Shown: positions 1-7,450 of the stretch, piece by piece
Layout: every line of letters begins with the position of its first letter
How positions within the stretch are numbered: position 1 is the first letter of the stretch
NCBI RefSeq assembly: GCF_000469345.1
Contig: NZ_KI271187.1
Coordinates: forward strand, 1-64,000
DNA length: 64,000 nt
Direction of reading: 5' to 3'
From: Eubacterium ramulus ATCC 29099
Lineage (GTDB): Bacteria; Bacillota; Clostridia; Lachnospirales; Lachnospiraceae
The notes under the pieces: model-generated
What the model was told of the DNA's origin: nothing
Database searches by the model: none
Seen by the model: the letters and a program-made list of their open reading frames with translations, nothing else
Translations under genes and position numbers: made by a program

Positions 1-1
1 A

Positions 2-283
2 GGAAATGTGTTTGAAGGGGCAGATCTGGAAAGGATAAAGAAATATTATATCGAAGAATACGATGAGAAATCCATCACGAGATGCAATGAATGTTGGGCG
101 AGAAACCTGTGCGGACTTTGTTATGCAGCATGTTATGAAGCAGAAGGAATTGATATGGAGAGGAAAGAAAAAGTCTGCGGTGCTCACAGGTATGCCACAA
201 AAGGAGAACTGATTTCGTATTACAGCATTTTGGAAGAAAAGCCGGAAGTGATCGAAGAGATAGATGCGGTACCGTATTATTAA
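2..283 (+). CDS. Radical-SAM sactipeptide maturase, C-terminal SPASM part (partial)
   Basis: Only the last 93 codons are in the window. The fragment has the cysteine pattern of a SPASM domain, CxxCWARxxCGxCYxxC followed by a later Cys in VCGAHR, which binds auxiliary [4Fe-4S] clusters. In ruminococcin C clusters such enzymes (RumMc1/RumMc2) form Cys sulfur to alpha-carbon thioether bridges in the precursor. The stop is 67 bases before the first precursor gene, which supports this job. The radical-SAM CxxxCxxC core lies upstream of the window and cannot be checked. Confidence 0.85.
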   Translation, partial: GNVFEGADLERIKKYYIEEYDEKSITRCNECWARNLCGLCYAACYEAEGIDMERKEKVCGAHRYATKGELISYYSILEEKPEVIEEIDAVPYY

Positions 284-290
284 GGAAAGG

Positions 291-317
291 TTTTAGATTA
301 TCAAAGATAATTTAAAA
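291..317 (+). promoter_or_regulatory. AT-rich hairpin upstream of first precursor pair
   Basis: Arms TTTTAGATTATC (291-302) and GATAATTTAAAA (306-317) pair over 12 bp with one G-U pair and a 3-base loop. It has no U-tract, so it is not a classical terminator. A similar TTTTAAATC/GATTTAAAA hairpin precedes the second precursor pair, which suggests a conserved role such as transcript processing between maturase and precursor, or a regulator site. Confidence 0.5.
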
Positions 318-350
318 TAGAAAAAATCAGACGGAAAGGAGGCGGCTGGT

Positions 351-542
351 ATGAGAAAAATCGTAGCAGGAAAGTTACAGACAAGAGCAAACTTTGAAGG
401 CAGCAAAGGTGGATGTAAATGCAGTGGCGGTGCAGTAGTAGAAAACTCTCATAATGCAGGACCGGCGTATTGCGTGGGATACTGTGGAAACAACGGAGTG
501 GTAACAAGAAATGCGAATGCGAATCTTGCAAGAACAAAATAA
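351..542 (+). CDS. Ruminococcin C-like sactipeptide precursor 1
   Basis: This 63-aa precursor carries the ruminococcin C (RumC) signature: leader ending FEGSK, then Cys at 22, 24, 41 and 45, and the invariant core SHNAGPAYCVGYCG. RumC peptides are secreted antimicrobials with two hairpin-like folds held by four thioether bridges. K19 sits just before the core, matching the known trypsin-like removal of the leader. This copy is the most divergent: G20 replaces the Trp of RumC1, residue 31 is Glu where RumC1 has an Ala bridge acceptor, and residue 61 is Arg instead of Lys. The RBS is AAAGGAGG at 336-343 and the second precursor follows 16 bases downstream. Confidence 0.93.
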   Translation: MRKIVAGKLQTRANFEGSKGGCKCSGGAVVENSHNAGPAYCVGYCGNNGVVTRNANANLARTK

Positions 543-558
543 TAGGAGGTATTGGACT

Positions 559-750
559 ATGAAATTAGTAGAAACAAAAACAACAAAAACAGGAACGAAC
601 TTTGAAGGGAATAGAGCTGGATGTATTTGCAATGGCACTGTAGCAGTAGCAAATTCTCATAATGCAGGACCAGCATATTGTGTTGGGTATTGCGGAAATA
701 GTGGAGTAGTAACAAGAAATGCGAATGCAAATGTCGCAAAAACAGCATAA
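559..750 (+). CDS. Ruminococcin C-like sactipeptide precursor 2
   Basis: A 63-aa RumC-type precursor with Cys at 22, 24, 41 and 45. The start at 559 is set by the RBS TAGGAGGT at 543-550 and gives the same length as its three paralogues. It keeps all positions matching the RumC1 bridge acceptors (A31, N35, R53, K61), so it is the copy most likely to mature like RumC1. Residue 19 is Arg, still a trypsin-type cleavage point, and residue 20 is Ala rather than Trp. It forms a pair with the gene at 351, followed by a stem-loop and a terminator. Confidence 0.93.
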   Translation: MKLVETKTTKTGTNFEGNRAGCICNGTVAVANSHNAGPAYCVGYCGNSGVVTRNANANVAKTA

Positions 751-765
751 AGATTGTATTTTAAA

Positions 766-825
766 CAGAATTTATTAGTCTGGATAATAGACAAAATAAT
801 CTGTTTAATGCCTAAATAAATTCTG
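766..825 (+). repeat. Long stem-loop after precursor pair 1
   Basis: A perfect 11-bp inverted repeat, CAGAATTTATT (766-776) and AATAAATTCTG (815-825), encloses a smaller GTC/GAC hairpin. There is no U-tract. A comparable long stem-loop follows the second precursor pair. A likely role is protecting the 3' end of the short, highly expressed precursor message; this is inference. Confidence 0.5.
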
Positions 826-880
826 GAAAAACAGACATGTGAACAGAGTTAAAAGGCTTAATACTATGTTATAAGAATAG

Positions 881-914
881 AAGGAGATTGTCCAGTAGGT
901 GCGGTCTCCTTTTA
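881..914 (+). terminator. Intrinsic terminator between precursor pair 1 and exporter
   Basis: AGGAGATTGT pairs with the arm ending GTCTCCT through G-U wobbles, followed by TTTT. The exporter starts 24 bases later and has no obvious promoter of its own, so this site probably allows partial read-through, keeping precursor mRNA above exporter mRNA. Confidence 0.65.
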
Positions 915-937
915 CAAAAGCAAGTGGAGTGAAGTTT

Positions 938-2746
938 ATGAAAAGATTAATGATGTTAATCAAAAAAAGTAAAGAATTCTTTTTGATAATAAGCAGAGTA
1001 GTTCGATTATTATGGAATAGCTCGAAGTCCAATTTTATTAAAACAATCATAGTAAGTGTTATTTCAGGTATTACGATTCCATTTACTTTGGTTATTTGGA
1101 AATATCTTATTGACGATATGAGTCGCTCCATTGTTTCAGGAAGCATTGCACCAGTTTTATTTTGGTTAATCCTTTATTTTATATTAAATTATTTGCAGAG
1201 TGTGCTGATGAGAATAAAAGATTATCAACAGAACATTTTATCAAGTTACTTAAATCGTTATACAAGCGATTTGATTTTGAAAAAGGTAAAAGATACAGAT
1301 TTAAAGTATTTTGACAGTTCAACAATTTATGACAAAATTAGAAAAGTCAATGAAGAATCGACAGGGAGATCTATCAGTCTATTAGCCACATTAACAAGTT
1401 TTATTCAAAGTTTTAGCAGTTTAATTGGAACCATTACAGTTTTAGCCAGTCTTAATATTGGAATTATGTTTTTGTGTATTTTTATCTGCATACCAACGCT
1501 AATTGTTAGTATGAAGATGGCAGTTACACAATATGAAATTTATACAAAGCGGTTCGAGGGATTACGTTTTATAGCATACTTGAAGGATATTGTGACTGCT
1601 TATGAAAACATAAAAGAGATGAAAATTTATCATGTACATGACTTCTTTCGGGGACATATTATTAAACAATATGATGGATATATTAAAGAAGATAAAAAAA
1701 TTAGAAGTAGTTTCTGCAAAAAACTGTCTCTGACAGATTTGGTAGAAGAGGCTGCAATCTTAATTTTTAAAATATACATTACTTTAAAGGTTATTTTAGA
1801 GAAAAGAACTATTGGAGACTTTTCTCTTTACATAAATTCAATTGATAATTTTAGGGGGTCAGCTACGACAATACTAAATACAATAGTTACAATTTTTGAA
1901 GATGGTCTTTATATACAAAATCTATTTGAATTTTTAGATATGAAAACAACAGAAAAGAAAAGAGAGTTATTATCATTCAACAAAGATTTTCAAAAGATTG
2001 AATTTAAAAATGTGTGGTTCAGATATCCTGAATCAGAGAAATATATATTAAAAGGTGTTTCTTTCACGATAGATGCTAAACACTGCTATTCTATTGTAGG
2101 ATTAAATGGATCTGGTAAGACTACCATTATTAAGTTGTTGTTAAAATTATATGTTCCAGATAAGGGCGAAATTAGAATTGATGGAATTAATATATGTGAT
2201 ATTGATACAGAATCATATCAAACGATGGTTGGGGCAGTATTTCAAGATTTTGTGAAATATCCATTGACAGTTAGAGAGAATATCGGATGCGGAAATATAG
2301 AAGAAATGGAAAATCTTAATCGGATTTACTGTGCAGCAGAAAAATCAGGAGCAGTAAAATTTATTCCATCATTACCGGAACAGTATGACACACAGTTACA
2401 TAGAGAATGGAGTGGAGGAATTCAATTATCTCTTGGACAATGGCAAAAAATTGCAATCAGCAGAATTTTTATGAAAGATTTTCCACTTGTAGTATTAGAT
2501 GAACCAACAGCTTCATTGGATCCTAATGCGGAATATGAGATTTATAAACAGTTTAGGGAGTTAATGGAAGGAAGGACGAGTATATTAATTGCGCATAGGT
2601 TTTCTACAGTAAAATTGGCAGATGAAATATTAGTCTTACAGGATGGAAAAATCATAGAGAAAGGAAATCATACAGAATTGATAAAATTAGATGGGGAATA
2701 TGCAAAACTTTATAGTATGCAAGCAGAGGCCTATAGAGAGGAGTAA
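938..2746 (+). CDS. ABC exporter (membrane domain fused to ATPase) for the bacteriocin
   Basis: A 602-aa half-transporter: hydrophobic segments in roughly residues 15-320, then a nucleotide-binding domain with Walker A GLNGSGKTT from residue 388, signature LSLGQ at 497-501 (canonical LSGGQ, one change) and Walker B LVVLDEPTASLD. It lacks an N-terminal C39 peptidase, so it should export the peptide without cutting a double-Gly leader. The ATG at 938, with GGAGTG 7 bases upstream, is preferred over a GTG at 899 that lies inside the terminator. The neighbouring precursors and the peptidase 2 bases downstream point to RumC-type export. Confidence 0.85.
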   Translation: MKRLMMLIKKSKEFFLIISRVVRLLWNSSKSNFIKTIIVSVISGITIPFTLVIWKYLIDDMSRSIVSGSIAPVLFWLILYFILNYLQSVLMRIKDYQQNILSSYLNRYTSDLILKKVKDTDLKYFDSSTIYDKIRKVNEESTGRSISLLATLTSFIQSFSSLIGTITVLASLNIGIMFLCIFICIPTLIVSMKMAVTQYEIYTKRFEGLRFIAYLKDIVTAYENIKEMKIYHVHDFFRGHIIKQYDGYIKEDKKIRSSFCKKLSLTDLVEEAAILIFKIYITLKVILEKRTIGDFSLYINSIDNFRGSATTILNTIVTIFEDGLYIQNLFEFLDMKTTEKKRELLSFNKDFQKIEFKNVWFRYPESEKYILKGVSFTIDAKHCYSIVGLNGSGKTTIIKLLLKLYVPDKGEIRIDGINICDIDTESYQTMVGAVFQDFVKYPLTVRENIGCGNIEEMENLNRIYCAAEKSGAVKFIPSLPEQYDTQLHREWSGGIQLSLGQWQKIAISRIFMKDFPLVVLDEPTASLDPNAEYEIYKQFRELMEGRTSILIAHRFSTVKLADEILVLQDGKIIEKGNHTELIKLDGEYAKLYSMQAEAYREE

Positions 2747-2748
2747 TT

Positions 2749-3843
2749 ATGCCACAAGAGAATAGTTTTTTTTCAAAATGTAAAAATCAAATAACGAAAT
2801 GCGTGTGTCCACTGGAAAATCTTCAAGGAATGAATTATATAGCATTAACAATAAATGTGGGTTCTTCTTCAGAAAATGCAAAAAATGCAGGAATTGCACA
2901 TTTCTTAGAACATATGCAAATGAATTTTTTTGATAAAAATGAGGAGAGATATCTTTGTTCAGCCTATACAGATTTTTATTCAACAACCTATTATTTTGAT
3001 GTAAAGGATACAGCATTAGAGTGCGTAATAGACATTATACAGAATATTTTAAAAGGGAAGTATTTAGAAATGAAAGATATTGAGGAGGTACGAGCAGATA
3101 TTCTGGATGAATATAAAGCGTATGAAGTGAAAAATAGAAATTCAGATTTCCGTATATTATTAAATGGAACCGATTATGAAAGTCATTTATCCATAGGAAA
3201 TCAAAAGACTATTTGTTCTATATCAGAAAATGAAATCAAAGCATTTTTCAAAAAATTCTATTTTCTAGAAAATATGTGTATTATTTGGATTACATCAACG
3301 CAAACGTTGGAGACCATCGGAGACGAGTGGATTGCAAATCTTAAGGGAGAGCACGGAAAGATTGAAGAAAATATTTTGCCTTATACAGAAACAGATGGCT
3401 ATGCTATCAAAAATCGACAGGATAATGGTACATCATACTATTTATATAGGGAAAGAAATTCGGACAGTGAGTCGATAAATGAAGATTTACTTTATGTAAT
3501 ACAAGAATTTTTAAAAGCGAATATGGGTAAGGTTGATGTGGAAAAGATATTTTTATCTGCTAAGCAAGAATTTATTAAAATAACGATAGAAGATATATTA
3601 GAATGGAAAGATATTTGTAGAGAAATAGAAAATTTAGCAGTAACGGAGATAGAAAAGAGATATTGGGAATTTTTGAAGGAAGAACCGATAGGTTACAATT
3701 GTAATTCTCTAAGAGAATATTTTATAAATGCTTTTACTTTTGGGGATATGATTGTAAAAGAAGAAAGAAACATTCAAAAAGATATTTGTGAGATTAAGAA
3801 ATTGTTTGCCAAGGAGAATTCGATAAAAATTCTAATGAAATAG
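2749..3843 (+). CDS. M16-family zinc peptidase-like protein
   Basis: A 364-aa protein with the inverted zinc motif HFLEH at residues 51-55, typical of M16 (pitrilysin/PqqL/processing-peptidase) enzymes, and an SAYTDFYSTTYYFDV stretch like the M16 NAxTxxxxTxY segment. It is about one M16 half long, so it may act as a dimer. Encoded 2 bases after the exporter and before the second precursor pair, it is a candidate leader peptidase or a protease that handles RumC peptides. RumC leaders end in Lys/Arg, so host trypsin-like proteases could also do the final cut. It has no signal peptide, which favours a cytoplasmic role. Confidence 0.75.
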   Translation: MPQENSFFSKCKNQITKCVCPLENLQGMNYIALTINVGSSSENAKNAGIAHFLEHMQMNFFDKNEERYLCSAYTDFYSTTYYFDVKDTALECVIDIIQNILKGKYLEMKDIEEVRADILDEYKAYEVKNRNSDFRILLNGTDYESHLSIGNQKTICSISENEIKAFFKKFYFLENMCIIWITSTQTLETIGDEWIANLKGEHGKIEENILPYTETDGYAIKNRQDNGTSYYLYRERNSDSESINEDLLYVIQEFLKANMGKVDVEKIFLSAKQEFIKITIEDILEWKDICREIENLAVTEIEKRYWEFLKEEPIGYNCNSLREYFINAFTFGDMIVKEERNIQKDICEIKKLFAKENSIKILMK

Positions 3844-3924
3844 GTATCTACACAAAAAATACACAGAAAAGACGGAAAAACCATACGAAAAATTTATATA
3901 CTATACATTGTAGAAAGAAATAAG

Positions 3925-3957
3925 TATTTTAAATCATTTTTTTTAAGATTTAAAATA
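3925..3957 (+). promoter_or_regulatory. AT-rich hairpin upstream of second precursor pair, with a possible -10 upstream
   Basis: TATTTTAAATC (3925-3935) and GATTTAAAATA (3947-3957) form a perfect 11-bp stem. It matches the hairpin at 291-317 in position and sequence type. A TATACT at 3897-3902 could be a -10 box, but I see no good -35, as expected if an activator or alternative sigma factor is needed. Confidence 0.5.
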
Positions 3958-3986
3958 AATAGTAGCATAGAAAGGAGGAACAAAAC

Positions 3987-4178
3987 ATGAGATTAGTACA
4001 GTCTAAAAGAATTGCAACAGGCTTCAACTTTGAAGGAAGTAAAGCAGGCTGTGTTTGCAGCGGAACTGTAGCAGTTGCAAACTCTCATAATGCAGGACCA
4101 GCATATTGTGTTGGGTATTGTGGAAACAATGGTGAAGTAACCAGAAATGCAAATTATAATATTGCAAGAAAATCTTAA
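3987..4178 (+). CDS. Ruminococcin C-like sactipeptide precursor 3
   Basis: A 63-aa RumC-type precursor with Cys 22, 24, 41, 45 and the SHNAGPAYCVGYCG core; RBS AAAGGAGGA at 3971-3979. K19 precedes the core. Bridge-acceptor positions A31, N35 and R53 are kept, but residue 61 is Arg where RumC1 has the Lys acceptor, followed by K62. It also has E50 and Y57, not seen in the other copies. It is paired with the next gene. Confidence 0.93.
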   Translation: MRLVQSKRIATGFNFEGSKAGCVCSGTVAVANSHNAGPAYCVGYCGNNGEVTRNANYNIARKS

Positions 4179-4191
4179 GGAGGAATAGATT

Positions 4192-4383
4192 ATGAAATTA
4201 GTAACATCAAAAACAATGAAAACAGGAACTAATTTTGAAGGAAACAAAGCAGGATGTATCTGCAGTGGCTCTGTGGCAGTGGCAAATTCTCATAATGCAG
4301 GACCAGCATATTGTGTTGGGTATTGTGGCAATAATGGAGCAGTAACCCGCAATGCAAATGCTAATCTGGCACGAACAGCGTAG
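4192..4383 (+). CDS. Ruminococcin C-like sactipeptide precursor 4
   Basis: A 63-aa RumC-type precursor, closest to precursor 2 in its leader (MKLV..KT.KTGTNFEGN). Cys 22, 24, 41, 45, A31, N35 and R53 are present; residue 61 is Arg. It lies 13 bases after precursor 3 with RBS AAGGAGGA at 4177-4184. The repeated pair arrangement (one MR..., one MK... type per pair) suggests that the two pairs arose by duplication of a two-gene unit. Confidence 0.93.
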   Translation: MKLVTSKTMKTGTNFEGNKAGCICSGSVAVANSHNAGPAYCVGYCGNNGAVTRNANANLARTA

Positions 4384-4410
4384 AGATGTCTTTACATACT
4401 ACTGTCAAAA

Positions 4411-4455
4411 AGGTCCTATTCTATGTATTTAATGGAAGTATACAGAATAGAACCT
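4411..4455 (+). repeat. Long stem-loop after precursor pair 2
   Basis: The segment at 4411-4427 pairs with 4439-4455 over 17 positions with only two mismatches (AGGT/ACCT, CTATTCT/AGAATAG, TGTA/TATA). It has the same position relative to the genes as the stem-loop at 766-825 and likewise lacks a U-tract. Confidence 0.55.
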
Positions 4456-4495
4456 AAATATGAATGATTAAATTCACTAGAAACAGAATAATAGA

Positions 4496-4529
4496 AAATA
4501 AGGAGGCTGTCAAGTCTTCTTATTTTTTT
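4496..4529 (+). terminator. Intrinsic terminator after precursor pair 2
   Basis: AAATAAGGAG (4496-4505) pairs with CTTCTTATTT (4516-4525), a 10-bp stem with one G-U pair, followed by a run of T. It ends the precursor transcript before the sigma-factor gene. Confidence 0.7.
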
Positions 4530-4685
4530 ACTCAAAAAGAGTTGTTTAGATAAACGGAAAGAGAAGATTGAGAAAAGAAATAATTTTTGAAAAAACAATA
4601 AAAAAATATAATAAATCCTCTTTTTTTGAAACCTGAATTGTACAACTTACGTATTGATACAAAAACAAAATCAGGATTCTTACGA

Positions 4686-5252
4686 ATGAAGGAAAGAACG
4701 TTATTAAAACAACTACAGAGAAAAAACGAAAAGGCTTTAGAAGAGATTATGAAGAAATATGGTGCATATGTTACTACGATTTCAAAAGAAATACTTGCCG
4801 GAAAAGGTACGAAAGAAGATGTGGAAGAAGTAGTATCAGATGTGTTTATTTCTTTATGGAATACTGCTGAAAGAATTGATTATGAAAAATACACCAGTAT
4901 TAAGGCCTATATAGGTATGATTGCAAGGAATAAGGCAAAAGATAAGATACGTGCAATTAAAAGTTGGAATCTGGAACTTTATGATGATGTGCTTCTAATT
5001 GATAACCAGGCAGAAAGACTCATGGAGCAAAAGGAGCAGCAGAGGATCATTCAGAAACTTCTTCAGCAATTGAAGCCGATGGATCGGGAAATCTTTCTTT
5101 TATATTATTACAGATATTTTAAAATAGAAGAAATCGCAGTACAACTTAATATGAATCCGCAGACCATAAAGACAAGACTTCGAAGAGGCAGGAAAACTTT
5201 ACGTAATGCTTTGCGTGAGGAGGGATATACTGTTTATGAAAATAAAGATTAG
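4686..5252 (+). CDS. ECF-type sigma-70 family factor
   Basis: A 188-aa protein with ECF layout: region 2 (KNEKALEEIMKKYGAYV ... DVFISLWN ... AYIGMIARNKAKDKIR) and region 4 (LKPMDREIFLLYYY ... IAVQLNMNPQTIKTRLRRG, a helix-turn-helix). It should direct RNA polymerase to specific promoters. I chose the ATG at 4686 because family members begin just before LLKQLQ; an in-frame TTG at 4626 is weaker. The next gene overlaps by 17 bases and looks like its anti-sigma factor. It may control the bacteriocin genes or an envelope-stress response; the sequence does not say which. Confidence 0.85.
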   Translation: MKERTLLKQLQRKNEKALEEIMKKYGAYVTTISKEILAGKGTKEDVEEVVSDVFISLWNTAERIDYEKYTSIKAYIGMIARNKAKDKIRAIKSWNLELYDDVLLIDNQAERLMEQKEQQRIIQKLLQQLKPMDREIFLLYYYRYFKIEEIAVQLNMNPQTIKTRLRRGRKTLRNALREEGYTVYENKD

Positions 5253-6003
5253 TGAGATGCTGGATAATTCAGTTGAAATTTTAACAAAGGAAAAAGCGGA
5301 CATAGATAATCTTAAAGATATTCAGGATATGGTATATAAAAAGATCATTCGTCAAAAAAAACATTCATATTTTTTAAAACCAGTGGCAGCAGTTGGTACA
5401 ATCTGTTTGGTAACAGGCAGCATTGTTCTGGCAAAAACCCTTTTGGCTCCAGGTGGGAAAGTTGAAAAAGCAGAAAACTTGGAAAAGGAACATACACTTT
5501 ATGAATCAGATACAGAAGAAGGGAAGATAGTAGTTGATATTCAAACAGAATTGCTTGATAAAGCTTATCTATATCAAAATGATATTCCTATTGCGAAACA
5601 TATTTTAGAAATACAGACTGATTTTTATGGAAATAATCAGCAAATATATGTAGAAAATGGTACAATGCTGATTTTACAGGATCACGGTAAGGGGATTTTT
5701 TTGGAGGAGGATGAAAAAGCTAAAATAAGTGTTAGTCAGGAAAATATGGAGAAACAACCTAGCCATACATTTGAAATAGGATATATTGAAAACGGAAAGC
5801 CGTTTAAATTGGACACCGTTGCGGTAGAACAGTATGAAGTTTGGGTGGAAGGAGGAGATCAAAAAGAATATTTTCCGTATTTTAAAAATATATCTAGTGA
5901 TCGAATTATTCTTAATTATCAAATAGCAAAGGAGAGTGGAGAAAATGAAGAAAATAAAAAAAGTGGTAGTGATGTTGGCTCTTTTGGGTATGACAACAAG
6001 TAG
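5236..6003 (+). CDS. Probable membrane anti-sigma factor
   Basis: A 255-aa protein: a short cytoplasmic part (about residues 1-45), one membrane segment (VAAVGTICLVTGSIVLAKTLL, about 51-70) and an extracellular C-terminal domain with no recognised motif. The gene overlaps the ECF sigma gene and codes for a single-pass protein, the usual anti-sigma arrangement. The start ATG at 5236 is chosen; an upstream in-frame start would only add residues lying within the sigma gene. Confidence 0.65.
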   Translation: MKIKISEMLDNSVEILTKEKADIDNLKDIQDMVYKKIIRQKKHSYFLKPVAAVGTICLVTGSIVLAKTLLAPGGKVEKAENLEKEHTLYESDTEEGKIVVDIQTELLDKAYLYQNDIPIAKHILEIQTDFYGNNQQIYVENGTMLILQDHGKGIFLEEDEKAKISVSQENMEKQPSHTFEIGYIENGKPFKLDTVAVEQYEVWVEGGDQKEYFPYFKNISSDRIILNYQIAKESGENEENKKSGSDVGSFGYDNK

Positions 6004-6361
6004 TATTTCTGCACAGGCGGCGGAATCGCAATCAAACAATACGTATCAGCAAAATGAAAGAATGGGGATTTCAAGTACAACATTGAGTGCAGGAGAAACC
6101 ATCAATATTATTGATAACGATGGAATGGCATTTTATGTTCCGGGTGGGGCTAAGATAAGTTTTTCCATTAGTCTGAAAACATCAGGAAATGTTGAAATGG
6201 GATATAAAAATTCAAATGGTGTCAGGACAAAGAAGTATAGTGGATCTGGAAAAAGCCATAGCACTACTTTCACAATTGGAAGCACGGGATATTACAAATT
6301 TTATATAACCAATAAATCTTCTGGTACAATTACCATTACAGGAGGGAGCTTAAATTTTTAA
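5945..6361 (+). CDS. Small secreted protein of unknown function
   Basis: 138 aa with a clear signal peptide (KKIKKVVVMLALLGMTTSSISAQA, processing likely after AQA) and a Gly/Ser/Thr-rich mature part that looks like a beta-sandwich (repeated TFTIGSTGYYKFYITN-like strands). The ATG at 5945 has GGAG 10 bases upstream; a GTG at 5936 is also in frame. It overlaps the anti-sigma gene by 59 bases and abuts the hydrolase gene, so all three are probably co-expressed. It may be an immunity or envelope-stress effector. Confidence 0.7.
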   Translation: MKKIKKVVVMLALLGMTTSSISAQAAESQSNNTYQQNERMGISSTTLSAGETINIIDNDGMAFYVPGGAKISFSISLKTSGNVEMGYKNSNGVRTKKYSGSGKSHSTTFTIGSTGYYKFYITNKSSGTITITGGSLNF

Positions 6362-7351
6362 ATGAGAATAAAGAAAAAAATATGGATGATCATAAAATGG
6401 ATTTTATTCGTTATAATTTTGATTTTTTTACTGGGAGTTGTATGGAATGCAATTTGTAAGAAAGTAGATGAACGAAAAATGCAGAATGCATATGGTGACA
6501 GTGTACAAGTAAATGGTAAAAATATGGTTGTAGAGATTGTGGGAGAAAATCATGATGGACCACCAATCATATTGTTGCCAGGTTTAGGAGAACCGTCTCC
6601 TATTTTAGAATTTAGACCATTAGCAAGTGAGTTATCTAAAAAATATGAAGTGATTACGATTGAGCCGTTTGGATATGGATTATCCGATAGCACAAAGCGT
6701 AAGCGGACGATTGAGAATATTGTAGAAGAACTTCATGAATGCGTAAAGAACTTAGGCGAAGAGGAATATTATCTTATGGGGCATTCCATATCTGGGTTAT
6801 ATACTTTATATTGGAGCCAGATATACCCGGACGAAATCAAAGGAATCATAGGAATTGATCCATCCGTTCCCAAAATGACAAGTAAAGAAAACAATCCTTT
6901 CCCAATCAGTGTGCAGTTACTCAATCAAATATCTGCATATACTCAGAAGATAGCCAATATAAGCGGAATTACAAGGCTGCTTTCCATGAATGATCCAAAG
7001 AAAGTTGTGTATGCAGATTTTCAGTATCCATATTCAGAGAAGGAATGGGAAGTTTTCAGTATGTTAACATTAGATAAAGGTTATAACTCAACAGTTATGG
7101 CAGAAATGAAAAATCTTGAAAAGAGTATGGAAGCAGTAGAAAATATGAAGATTCCAAAAGAAATACCAATATTGCAGTTTGTTTCAAAAGAGAATTGCAG
7201 AACTATGCCGCAGTGGGAACAGCTACATAGGGATATTATAGCAGATAAAGAAAATGGAGAAGTGATTTTACTAGAAGGATCTCATTATTTACATTTTGAA
7301 CAAAGATCGGCTATTGTCCAAAAAACGATACAGTGGATAGAAAATAGGTAA
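6362..7351 (+). CDS. Membrane-anchored alpha/beta hydrolase
   Basis: 329 aa. An N-terminal membrane anchor (about residues 9-30) precedes an alpha/beta-hydrolase fold: GLGEPSP oxyanion region, nucleophile elbow GHSISG with Ser142, and catalytic His in EGSHYLHFEQ near the C-terminus. Its substrate is unknown; a peptide, lipid or ester at the outer face is possible. The start codon follows the stop of the secreted-protein gene immediately. Position at the end of the sigma/anti-sigma group suggests regulation by that sigma factor. Confidence 0.75.
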   Translation: MRIKKKIWMIIKWILFVIILIFLLGVVWNAICKKVDERKMQNAYGDSVQVNGKNMVVEIVGENHDGPPIILLPGLGEPSPILEFRPLASELSKKYEVITIEPFGYGLSDSTKRKRTIENIVEELHECVKNLGEEEYYLMGHSISGLYTLYWSQIYPDEIKGIIGIDPSVPKMTSKENNPFPISVQLLNQISAYTQKIANISGITRLLSMNDPKKVVYADFQYPYSEKEWEVFSMLTLDKGYNSTVMAEMKNLEKSMEAVENMKIPKEIPILQFVSKENCRTMPQWEQLHRDIIADKENGEVILLEGSHYLHFEQRSAIVQKTIQWIENR

Positions 7352-7397
7352 ATATTCCGATTTTTATAGAAATAATTGTTCAAATGGTTCCGTATGT

Positions 7398-7426
7398 TTG
7401 CAATGCACTGTATATCGTGATAGAAT
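7398..7426 (+). promoter_or_regulatory. Promoter of the DUF262 gene
   Basis: TTGCAA (7398-7403), a 17-base spacer, then TAGAAT (7421-7426). The spacer contains CTGTATATCGTG, close to the CTATATATTGTG found in the spacers of the leader promoters at 8497 and 38690. Confidence 0.65.
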
Positions 7427-7450
7427 AATAAAAAAATAAAGGAGTGGTGT

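Noticed and set aside
899-937. GTG at 899 as start of the ABC exporter
   Set aside because: It lies in the 3' arm of the terminator and lacks an RBS; ATG 938 has a good one.
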